A DNA stretch of 64,000 nucleotides from Cristatella mucedo (lineage: Eukaryota; Bryozoa; Phylactolaemata; Cristatellidae): positions 699,001 to 763,000 of the forward strand of contig WPIO01000081.1 of the NCBI GenBank assembly GCA_009760855.2, in the 5' to 3' direction. Position 1 is the stretch's first letter. Every line of letters starts with the position of its first letter. The notes below the pieces were generated by a model. It saw only the letters and a program-made list of their open reading frames with translations. It was not told the DNA's origin and made no database searches. Below, in pieces: positions 1-9,785 of this stretch. A program made the translations under genes and the position numbers.

Positions 1-200
1 CTATGCTTCCCACTTTCTCTTTGTTGCGTGAGATGAAGTCTGTTCGGTACCGAATGCGTACCGAAAGCCGCTTGGGCTGTGAGTGCGCTATAAAAAACTC
101 TCCTGCGAAACACCCACATAGTCTGTGCGGCTCTGTGGAGTTGCAGACGGGAGTACATTAGAGCTCAAATCAGCTCCAATGCCATCTCCGAGTCCCGAAT
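1..200 (+). repeat. LINE family B, 3' end fragment
   Basis: The window opens inside the last codons of a family-B LINE ORF, ending in the TESRLGCECAI-like peptide followed by a short 3' UTR. The same 3' end recurs at 29100, 37000, 41450 (+) and 25300, 42480, 55680 (-), which defines the family. Confidence 0.75.
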
Positions 201-500
201 AATAACTGCCAGGCCATGTTACGGCGCTGGCTTTCATGCGGCCTCGGCGATAGTAGGTTGTCGCATAATCGCCAGTAAGAATTATCAGCCATAGTCTGGC
301 CGAATCAGCCGGTGCCGCCGTTCAGCGTTCGGGGCGACCTCGGCTCAGAGTTTGTCATGTAATGACAAGTTTGGCCTCGCGCTAACGCCCATCGCTCGAA
401 ACTCGCGCATCTCTGCGTCGTTCTCGCAGCGTCGACTCGCGTCTCGGCGTCTCGTGTCTATCTATGGGGCGTGGGCGGCGCTGGGAGCGCTATCCTCGAT

Positions 501-655
501 AGCGGCGGCAGCGGCGGCAGCGGCGGCAGCGGCGGCAGCGGCGGCAGCGGCGGCAGCGGCGGCAGCGGCGGCAGCGGCGGCAGCGGCGGCAGCGGCGGCA
601 GCGGCGGCAGCGGCGGCAGCGGCGGCAGCGGCGGCAGCGGCGGCAGCGGCGGCGG
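501..655. repeat. (AGCGGCGGC)n minisatellite
   Basis: About 17 tandem copies of the 9-mer AGCGGCGGC lie in a CpG-rich stretch (roughly 300-1400). All three + frames and one - frame stay open through it, as poly-Ala, Gly-Gly-Ser repeats and antisense Pro-Leu-Pro repeats. The long ORFs here are therefore probably by-products of composition. It lies about 350 bp upstream of the first recognised lectin exon and could be in its 5' region. Confidence 0.9.
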
Positions 656-999
656 CTTGGAACTCCGGTTACGGCACGGCGCTGCTCGCGATTGGACGCT
701 CACGCTTTCCGTTTCCGTTTCCGCTTCCGTTTCCGCTGCAGGCCTCGGAGTCCCTGAGAACGCAGCCCTGCGTAAGTATCTGGCAATGCTTGGGGCGCTT
801 AGAGCTGCTAGATAGCGTAAAGGCGAGCGAGCTTGCTCGGGCAGGCGCTGCACTTGCTTTACGAAGACGCTAGAAGACGTCACGTGGTCGGGCACGTGTG
901 GCGCACACCAGCTGCCGCTGGTTCGCACTTCGCGCTTTCTCTTGCGCGTCTCGTCGAGCAGTCTCTTCTCGTCGCCGCTCAGACCGACCGGCCGCACAG

Positions 1000-3836
1000 A
1001 AATCGTCCTATCCGGACTTACCTCTGTGGTGCTGCCGGCCCGCTTACGCGTTCGACGGTAGCATTACCACGATAAGTCACACTCTGGACGTCGACCCCTT
1101 TCAGTGGGTTGTCGTCGACCTGGGCTGGCAGTACGTCGTTTCCGCCATCACCGTGACGGCCCGCTGCAACAACCCGTGCGGTCAGTGTGCGAGCCGCTGA
1201 GCTGCTGCGGACGCTCCGCTCAGCGGCGCAGCGGCCGCCGCACTCGCTACTCGAACCGCGCAGCCTCCGCTAGCCTGGAGCGATGGAGCGATGGAGCGTG
1301 GCGGCGGCGGAGTGAAGCTCCGTGAGGCCCCTCGAGGCGCTTTGTCTGAATGCTTTTAAGCGCAGCGGCGCGCTCATTGCCTTTTAAGATCAACTGTCAA
1401 GGTCGCCTTCAGGTTTTGCGGCGGTTTCCGCTGCGCGGCCAAAGGGCGCTGAGGGGAAAAACTAATGAAACGCCATCTCTGACTTGACGACATTTAAAAA
1501 AATCCAAGATCGCGCCCGCTCGTCGCCGCATTTGTGGGATCCGTGCGGACTGTCGCTAAGTGAGCATGCCCATGCCGCACCTGCTGTCACCAACGAATCG
1601 ACACGCTTCCTTTGCAGCATGAGTAAAGTGCCTAGAAAAAGGTTATATAATCTTAAGAAAAAACGCAAGCTTATTTTTATATTATTATTATTATTATAAT
1701 TATTATTATTGAAACTGCCTGGGTTCGAAAGTAAATAATTACAGCACAATGCGGTACTGCTAAAAATGCGACGAGTACCGCGAAAGGTTAAGGACGGAGA
1801 AAATGGCTCTCGTCCTACACGCTAGCCATTGATGACAAGAAATCAGCTCTTTATTCTGAATAATTGTAAAAAAAAGAGCTGAAACCCATTAGTTTTGAAT
1901 GATTCTAGCGATGCAACTGCTCGAGCGGCTGTGAGCGTCAGCTAATTCCTCAAATGCGGGCTCCCCTCTCAGCCGCCCCCCTCAGCCTCCCCCGCCCCCT
2001 CACTGGAGAAGCGAGAGGCAGGCAGGCGGGCCAGTGGGCCTAACGGCTGCAGAACTAATAATAACAATACATTTGATAAAGCGCCCTCACAAAACTCAAT
2101 CTCTCTCTCTCTCTCTAGGTGCTTTACATTTGCTGCAAAGGAAATCGATCTAATGATCAGTTGTAAGCATACTCAATAAGCAAAATGAATAACATGGTTA
2201 GGGGTGACATGCACAGGGTCAGCATGCAGGTGTGGTTAGTGGCAGCATGCAACCGTAGCAGCACGCATAAGAACATAAACGACGAATCACAGGGACTCAC
2301 TAAATGCTGTCATAAATAAGTGTGCTTTTAATTTATTTTTAAATGTGGTCAAGTCAGGGGGTGTCGTGACGAAAGTCGGAGTGAGTTCCAGGCTTTGAGA
2401 GCATATGAACTAAAGGCACGGTTTCCAAAGGATTTGAGGTTTGTACAACGTTTAGGTAAACAATTAGAAATTTCGAAAAGTGAGTGGTTCAATCCTTAGC
2501 CTGGTGGGGCAGTAGATCTGATATGTAGGCTGGAGTCAAAGAATTAAGGAACCTAAAAGTGATTTGACAAAACCTTGAAGTCGATGCGTTGCTTGACTGG
2601 TAGCCAGTGCAGGTCAGCGTGAAGTGGTGTGATATGGCAACTGCGACGCTCACGACAGACAAGTCTACCTGCAAAGTTTTGCACCAGTTGTAAGCGCCTC
2701 ATTGCACAGACCGGTAGACCAGCAAGCAGTGGGTTACAGTAGTCAAGATCGGGTGTCACAAATGCATGGACCAACCTAGATGTGGTATCCCTGTCTAAAA
2801 ATAGCCCGAATTTTAGCTACGCTGTGTAGCTAAAAGTAGGCGGACTTGATTGTGGAGCTGATGCGGTGGTCTGATGGAAGGTCACTTTCGAACGTGACAC
2901 CTAGATTATGTGCAGGTTCAACAGGAGAAATGCTCGCAGAGCCAATTTTGAGGCTTGGCCATTCCAATTTCTGAATCACACTTGGTTTGCCCATAACGAG
3001 TAAGTTGGTTTTATAATCATTCAATTTAAGAGAATTTGCTGCCATCCATGTGCGGATGTCATCAATACATGCAGCAAGGGAGTTGGAAAAATTCGAGGCT
3101 GCTCATTCTCAGCTCAAGGTCAAGGTCTCTGCTCAATCTCAGCTCGAGGTCAAGGTCTCAGCTCAATGGGCTACAGGTAATCGCCCGTTCAGCTATGGAA
3201 TAATGCTGCAGCCAAGGGGCGTTGCGTGGTCTTGCAGAAGGCGTGGCCGCGTCACACGAGCAGTCGCTCCCTTTGTGCAAGGACTTTGTCGAGGACTCAT
3301 GAAATAAGACATCAGAAATTACGACTTAAGAAATCCGAGCCGAAGTCGCTCTCCGAAATTCATCGCGAAAGTTGAGCGGCGACCGCCGTGCTCCCTCCCC
3401 GTGACGCGACCCGCTCCGTGACGTGACTTGTGACTCCATCCCCGTGACGTTTGACTTTCTCCCCGCGATGTGTGACCTCCCCGCGACGCGCTTCGCGTGA
3501 CCAGCACGAACGGTGTGCCGCACAGGAAAGAGTGGGCACGTGCGACCGGCGTCGATTGCAATTGGGCATCTCTACTCACCGCATTATTGCTTCCGTTTAG
3601 GCTACCGGGCACACGACTACGATTTGCGCGTCGGCTCGAGCTCGACTCCCGTTTCTGGTTTCTTCAACGGCTCGCTGTGCGCTCACTTCGCAGGACAGAT
3701 GCAGCAATGTCAAAACGCCACCTTTGAGTGCCCACCGTCCACCACCGGAAGGTACGTGAGCTTCCAAGTCATGACGACGTCGACCGACAATTACTTGAAC
3801 TTGGCCGAGATTGGAGTCTACGGAGTTCTGCTCTAG
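1000..3836 (+). CDS. F-type lectin (fucolectin/tachylectin-4 domain), 3' two exons
   Basis: F-type lectins are secreted calcium-dependent fucose-binding proteins of innate recognition, with an F5/8-like beta-barrel. Two exons join in phase 1: 1000-1180 (acceptor CAG at 997-999, donor GTCAGT at 1181) and 3601-3836 (acceptor TTTAG, stop TAG at 3834-3836). The first gives SSYPD..CC..AYAFDG..HTLDVDPFQWVVVDLG. The second gives YDLRVGSSST, FNGSLCAH, then C-terminal GRYVSFQV and LNLAEIGVYG, matching the closing strands of the domain. The joined part is about 138 residues, close to a whole domain. The signal-peptide exon and start codon were not found upstream of 1000; the N-terminal exon must lie in the CpG-rich 5' stretch or off the window. 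The intron carries an antisense LINE-A copy. The family call is fairly firm; ligand specificity cannot be told. Confidence 0.72.
1181..1620. other. Lectin intron, GC-rich part, no gene seen
   Basis: CpG-rich sequence following the lectin donor site. A LINE-A 3' tail fragment on the + strand follows at about 1615-1700 (AAAGTGCCTAGAAA with an ATT run). Confidence 0.5.
2055..3095 (-). repeat. LINE family A (CR1/L2-like), 5'-truncated copy
   Basis: Begins with the reversed ATT tail and 3' stem-loop, then encodes on the - strand the usual C-terminal block: LKLNDYKTNLLVMGKP, then HAFVTPDLDYCNPLLAGLP, then HITPLHADLHWLPVKQ. The ORF is broken by frameshifts. It sits antisense in the lectin intron. 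Confidence 0.85.
3100..3180. repeat. Short tandem duplication (about 30 bp x 2-3)
   Basis: The phrase CTCAGCTCAAGGTCAAGGTC recurs two to three times with small changes, just past the end of the LINE copy. Confidence 0.6.
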
Positions 3837-4295
3837 TCATTCGACCGTCGCGCTAACGACGCGACTGCGGATGGCGAACGGCTACTGTTGCGGCGGAGGA
3901 CTTTTGCGACGTCGCGGAGCTCGTACTCGAAGCTCGAGGCTGGAGCGGACGGAGCTGCTGGTCCGCCGTCGGTCGCGGCGCGCGCTCGCGCGTTTTGTCA
4001 CTTCGAGATAGTTCGACCGAGCTACGAGATAAATGACGCGACCGTCCGATTCAACCGACGCGAGTCATCGGCGCTGTAACGCCACCGCACGCCGACTCCG
4101 CTGCCGCCGCTGCTGCGAGAGCCGCAGCAGCGGCGGCAGCGCACGCCGCAATGGCGGCGCTCCAGAGTTTGTTAGTATTCGAGGGTTCGCTAGTGTTCGA
4201 GGGTCGGTCCGAAAAAATAATACGTCCGTCGGAGCAGACGCTCGCGCTTGCGACTATGTACATTTGTATAATCCTATATATAAAAATATATATAG

Positions 4296-4856
4296 CTATA
4301 ATAATAATAATAATAATGCACTTGATAAAGTGCCCTAGGAGAACTCAATCTCTCTCTAGGCGCTTTAAATTTGCTGCAAAGGGAAATGCAATTGAATGGT
4401 GAGTAATATCATGCTTGATAAACAAGCAACATGAATAACATGGTTAGGGGTGACATTGCACAGGGGCAGCATGCAAATGTGGTTAGTGGCAGCATGCACA
4501 GTGTCAGCACGCATAAGCACATGAAGGACGAATCACAGGGACCCACTAAATGCTGTCCTAAATAGGTGCGTTTTAAAGTTCTTTTTAAATGTGGTTAAGT
4601 CACGGGATGTTCTGACGCAGGTTGGGAGGGAGTTCCAGGCTTTGCAGAGTTTTGCACCAGCTGCAATCGCCTGATCACACATGCTGGTTGGCCAGTAAGC
4701 AGTGAGTTGCAGAAGTCGAGACGGGATGTCACGAGTGCATGGATCAACTTGGACGTGGTATCCTTATCTAAACAAGCCCGAATTTTAGCAATGTTATGAA
4801 GCTGAAAATAGGCAGATTTAACTGTGGAGCTGATATGGTCGTCTAACGAGAGGTCG

Positions 4857-4857
<1 letters not shown>
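4296..4857 (-). repeat. LINE family A fragment ending in a TA tract
   Basis: Reversed ATT tail, stem-loop and 3' UTR, then the - strand LIHALVTSRLDFCNSLLTG and LSLDDHISSTVKSAYF blocks. There is an internal deletion: the HITPL..WLPVKQ block is missing. Confidence 0.85.

Positions 4858-4906
<49 letters not shown>
4857..4906. repeat. (TA)n microsatellite
   Basis: About 50 bp of uninterrupted TA, abutting the 5' truncation point of a LINE-A copy. Confidence 0.95.
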
Positions 4907-4909
<3 letters not shown>

Positions 4910-5215
4910 CCCGCAGCTCTGCATTATTGACAGAGCTGCGGGCTCGCTACTCGGATAACCACAGAAGCCTCTCAGTCAGTCGCTTCACTACACTTGGTCC
5001 TCTCAATTAGTCGCTCCACTGAAGATGAACTCGCGGCGAAAAGAATAAAACAAAGAAGACACGTGGGTTTAATCGTGACGAGTAAATCGCGGTTACTCGC
5101 TGCCGCCATTGAGGCGTCGTGGAACTCGCCCTCGAAGCCGTGTAGGATTGTTGACGTCGTGGTATTCGTGATGATTAACACAAGGTTAGGTTGTAACCTT
5201 ATTCCGCCACCGTAC

Positions 5216-5296
<81 letters not shown>

Positions 5297-5308
5297 ACAG
5301 AGAGAGAG

Positions 5309-5381
<73 letters not shown>

Positions 5382-5790
5382 CAGAGACAGAGACAGAGAC
5401 AGAGAGAGACAGAGAGAGACAGAGAGAGACAGAGAGACAGAGAGAGACAGAGAGAGAGACGGACACGGACGGACACGGACGGACACGGACGGACACGGAC
5501 GGACACGGACGGACACGGACGGACACGGACGGACAGACACGGACAGGGATGGACAGACACGGACAGACACGGACAGACACGGACAGACACGGACAGACAC
5601 GGACAGGGACGGACAGACACGGACAGGGACGGACAGACACGGACAGACACGAGCAGAGACAGGCAGGCACAGGCAGGCACAGGCAGGAGGAACAGGCAGG
5701 CACAGACAGGCACAGACAGGCACAGACAGGCACAGACAGGCACAGACAGGTACAGACAGACACAGACAGACACAGACAGACAGAGAGACA
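5216..5790. repeat. Compound GA / GGACAC / CAGACAGG satellite tract
   Basis: Pure (GA)n grades into GACAGA, then a regular GGACACGGAC array (about 5460-5650), then CAGGCACAGA repeats. All - strand frames stay open for over 200 codons as Ser/Leu/Cys/Val repeats; these are compositional, not genes. The stepwise change of unit suggests successive expansions. Confidence 0.95.
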
Positions 5791-6768
5791 TAAAGAAGTA
5801 TTCCGATCAGGCCAAACGACAGGCAGAGAAGTGTGCATACGCCTAGCCCAAGAGGCGGGAGGGAAATGTCGTCTGTCTGCCATAACAAAACGGATGTGGG
5901 GTCGGCATGACTGACCTCGAGAGGGATTGGCCACGCAGCTTGCAAGCGATTGGCTAGCCAGCGGTTGCTGCAGGATTGCTTTCACTCAGGCCAGTGCAGG
6001 CAGCTTGGCGGGCTCACGAATATGAGATAAAACGTTAAAATGCAAATACGAATACAATTATCTACAGCTCAATGCAATACGCTTCAATAGATACGCTATA
6101 GATACTTCACTGTCGATAATGTTGAGCAGCTGGCAGCGACGATGTTTGTACGAGCCGTTCGGTGGTCACGGGCGAGTAGCCACCAGTGCGCTTCCGGTCT
6201 GCCATTTCAGCATCTCTCGGATGGTAAATGGCGTTGATGAAAGCAAGACTAATTTACAGGGTCGGTACGCGTCGGCAATGTGAATGCGTACAATTGATCC
6301 TAGGGGTCTCGGTTTCTGGTCTTATTTGGCGTACCTTATTTGCCAATCTACTTCGCTGGACTTGGCTTTCGCTCGGACCTTTGAACGACGGCTAGCGACA
6401 TTTATGTACCGCGTCAAGGAACGCCGGCAGGCTGTAATAGCCGACAGTAGCTGGACACGGCATCAATGAACAGCCCTCACGCCTTACGTATGAAAGTTCA
6501 CATCCAAAACGTAAAGCATTTTATTTGACAGTGACAAAGGGTTACAGCACTCAATTTTTGGCAAAGGCGTTCAACACTTCTTTTTTTGACGTCCAGAGGC
6601 ATCTCTCACCTGCCAACTGACGCCACGGGGGGGGGGGGAGCACAACTCTCGCCAGGCCCGGTGCTTAGAGCTCAACTCTCTGCTCCTGTGGTCTTAGCTC
6701 ATGGTAAATGCGCTCACTCTTCGCGAACCGCGAGTTTTATGTTTAGCCTTCGGCTTCTGCTGTTGTAA
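5791..6768. other. No gene recognised
   Basis: Mixed sequence with no splice-bounded ORF I can defend and no LINE signature. A poly-G run lies at about 6627. Confidence 0.4.
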
Positions 6769-6990
6769 CTAGCGAAGCGCCTTGACATCATTGTACATGC
6801 CACACATGTGGCCAATAGTTAATCCACTGAAGCGGCGCAGCGTCAGGCCATCGATGCAGTTTATATTTCGTGTCGTCTGCTGCGATTTATTGGGCTCCCT
6901 CCCATATTTGTGCCCGTTGAGAGTAATAAAGTAGATTCTCGTTGACCGACCACGTGCGCCCACTGTGTCTCCGTGAGACTCTCACTAGAA
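6769..6990 (-). other. Possible coding exon, unrecognised
   Basis: An open - strand reading ends at a stop at 6769-6771 and contains IYFITLNGHKYGREPNK and LTLRRFSGLTIGHMCGMYND. The residue mix looks protein-like. No family is recognised, and no clean acceptor in the right phase was found: CTAG near 6989 would place TGA first. It could be a decayed exon or chance. Confidence 0.2.
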
Positions 6991-7254
6991 CAGCCTCCGC
7001 CGGAAACACCGTCACATGACACCGGATGCTGGGTACACGTCCTTAGCGGCAAAGTCTGTATTGCACGGTGCAAGCGGCATTGATAGCCGTTAAGGCTCTT
7101 CTGTAGCTATCTGAATGAGTCTGTTTGCTCTCCTAATCTTTACTTCATCCAAGGGGTCCTGAGTACAAACAACTGTCTTGTACATGGCTTCGGTTTAAAT
7201 ACCGCCTCACAGCACTCTGCATGACTGGCACAGTACTGCAAAGGTCCGGGTCCC

Positions 7255-7800
7255 ATCCCAGATCGCAGCCTCCAGAGTCATGATGTGAATAGATCATCAA
7301 CCTCTGAGGCAGGAGGTACTTCAGGGCTCTGCGCTCGGTTCTGTTCTTTCAAGGATTACACTCTCCCTCTAGCCGATGTGATTGCCAGGTGTAGTTTGTT
7401 CGCACAGCAGAGAGACAGCCGATGCCCAACACCGACAGTTTATTACTAATGCACGGAGCCGAAGAGCGCATGGCTCCCCTCGGCCCCTGCTCTCACACGA
7501 CTCCCAGTCCCTTGGTCGACTCCAATGATTCATCGACCACAACCATGCACTGGCCGACCCTGATGGTGAATCCACCATCTGGCCACAAGCTGGTCCATGC
7601 CACATCAAAGGCGGACCACAGCAGTGCACCGGCCCCTCTCGGTGGTCCTTCTAACAGCTCACCAGTGGCTTATCAGAGGAGCCTGCATACAATACATACA
7701 TACGAACTACACCAGGCACAATATAAGCTTTCACTTCAATGCAGACGATACTCAGTTGTACCTTTGCTTTGATCACGAGTTGGACTGTAGTTGTAATAAT
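7255..7800 (+). repeat. LINE family A fragment split by an unknown insert
   Basis: DYTLPLADVIARC at about 7350-7394 and SFHFNADDTQLYLCFDH at about 7725-7780 are adjacent in intact copies (compare the - strand copy at 49500-49560). Here about 300 bp separate them. Confidence 0.7.
7396..7700. mobile_element. Unidentified insert of about 300 bp inside a LINE
   Basis: GC-rich relative to the LINE on both sides and unlike the other repeats in the window. The - strand has an open stretch with AFDVAWTSLWPDGGFTIRV. Nature unknown: a retrocopied gene fragment or a one-off SINE are both possible. Confidence 0.4.
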
Positions 7801-8553
7801 AATAATAATTATAATAATAATAATTCACTTGATAAAGCGCCCTCAGAGAACTTAATCTCTCTCTAGGCGCTTTACATTTGCTGTAAAGTGAAATGCAATT
7901 GAATGGTAAGTAAAATCATGCTTGAAAAAACAAACGAAATGAATAATATGGTTAGGGGTGACATGCACAGGGTCAGCATGCGAATGTGGTTAGTGGCAGC
8001 ATGCACAGTGTCAGCACGCATAAGCACATCAAGGACGAATCACAGGGACCCACTAAATGCTGTCCTAAATAGGTGTGTTTTTAGGTTCCTTTTAAATGTG
8101 GTCAGGTCAGGGGATGTTCTGACGCAGGTCGGTAGGGAGTTCCAGGCTTTGGGAGCATATGAACTAAATGCACGGTCTCCAAAGGATTTAAGGTTTGTAT
8201 GAGGTATTTCTAGACTGTTGGATTCCGAAAAGCGGGTGGTATGATGCTTGGCCTGATGGGGTAGTATATCTGACAGATAGGCTGGAGCCATAGAATGAAG
8301 TGACCTAAAAGTGAGCGACAAAACCTTGAAGTCAATCCGTTGCTTGACTGGTAGCCAGTGCAGGTCGGCGAGAAGTGGAGTAATGTGGCAACTGCGACGC
8401 TCACGACAGACAAGCCTAGCTGCCGAGTTTTGCACCAGCTGCAATCGACTGATCGCACATGCTGGTAGGCCAGTAAGCAGTGAGTTGCAGAAGTCGAGAC
8501 GGGATGTCACGATTGCATGGACCAACTTGGACGTGGTATCTTTATCTAAACAA
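7797..8553 (-). repeat. LINE family A, well-preserved 3' half
   Basis: The - strand ORF runs 161 codons without a break, from MVHAIVTSRLDFCNSLLTG through HITPLLADLHWLPVKQ and APAYLSDILPHQAKH to FKRNLKTHLFRTAFSGSL. The stop is followed by the 3' UTR, stem-loop and ATT tail. Among the youngest-looking copies here. Confidence 0.9.
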
Positions 8554-8584
8554 GTATATTAGTTGCTTTGATCATTTGCTTTGA

Positions 8585-9785
8585 TAAGGCGTTTGATCAT
8601 GCTTCTTTTGCAGCAAATTCAAAGTGCCTAGAAAGAGATTGAGTTCTGTGAGGGTGTTATATCAAATGTATTATTATTACTATTATTATTATTATTGATC
8701 CTCCGAGTCCTCCGGCACATTGAATTCTCTCAACTCCCTTGTATTGCTTGTATAGCTTGTATTGTAACTGTATTTTAATTGTATTGTAATAATGTATTGT
8801 AGCATGTATTGAAGACATACACACATGAATGGCAGCAAATTTTCTTAAATTGAATGAGGATAAAAGCAGCTTACCAGATAAACCAGGCAAACCAAGTGTG
8901 ATTCATCAATTGGAGAGGTTATCGCTCTCAATCGGCTCTAGCAGAATATCTCCCGTTAAATCTGCCCGAAATCTAGGTGTCTTGTTCCAAAATCACCTTT
9001 CGTTAGATGAACATATCAGCTCCATAGTCACGTCTGCCTACTTTCAGCGACATAACATTGCTAAAACTCGGGCTTCTTTAGACAGGGATACTACATCTAA
9101 ATTGGTCCATTGCATTTGTCACACTCCGTCTCGACTTCTGTAACTCACTGCTTGCTGGTCTACCGGCATGTGCAATCAGGCACTCATTGCTGGTGCAAAG
9201 CTCTGTAGCTAGACGTTTCTGTCGTGAGCGTGGAAGTTGCCATATCTTAACACTTCTCGACGAACCTGCACTGGCTCCCAAGCAAGCAATGCATTGACTT
9301 CAAGGTTCTGTCACTCACTTCTAGGTCCCTTCGTTCTTTCGCTCGAGCCTACCTATCAGATCTACTCCCCCATCAGGCTAAGCATTGTCCCACCTGCTTC
9401 TCGGAATCTAGTTGTTTACCTATACCTCGTATGAACCTCAAATCCTACGGAGACCATGCCTTTAGTTCGTATGCTCCCAGAGCCTGGAACTTACTCCCGA
9501 CTTGCGTCACGACATCTTCTGACTTGACTACATTTAACTAAAAACGCATCCATTTATCACAGCATTTAGTGGGCCCATGTGAGTCGTCCTTTACATGCTT
9601 ATGCATATTGCCACTAACCGTATTTACATGCTGACCCTGAGCATGCCACCTCTAACCATGTTACGCTCGTTTTTATGGAGCATGCCACCACTAACCATTC
9701 GATTTTACTTCCTTTGAAGCAAATTTAAAGTGCCTAGAAAGAGACTGGGCTCTCTGAGGGCGCTATAGCTAGTGTATTGTTATTA
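8585..9785 (+). repeat. LINE family A: tail-only copy plus longer copy
   Basis: A tail-only fragment (8585-8700, stem-loop and ATT run) is followed by a second copy from about 8725. That copy reads FLKLNEDKSSL, LSLDEHISSIVTSAYF and later 3' blocks with several frameshifts, ending in the stem-loop at about 9730-9785. Confidence 0.8.

Noticed and set aside
352-873. 173-codon ORF with a long poly-Ala run
   Set aside because: Produced by the AGCGGCGGC repeat, which keeps several frames open at once; nothing outside the repeat resembles a protein family.
5186-5985. Three long overlapping - strand ORFs rich in Ser/Leu/Cys/Val
   Set aside because: They are the three frames of the GA/GGACAC satellite; periodic composition only.
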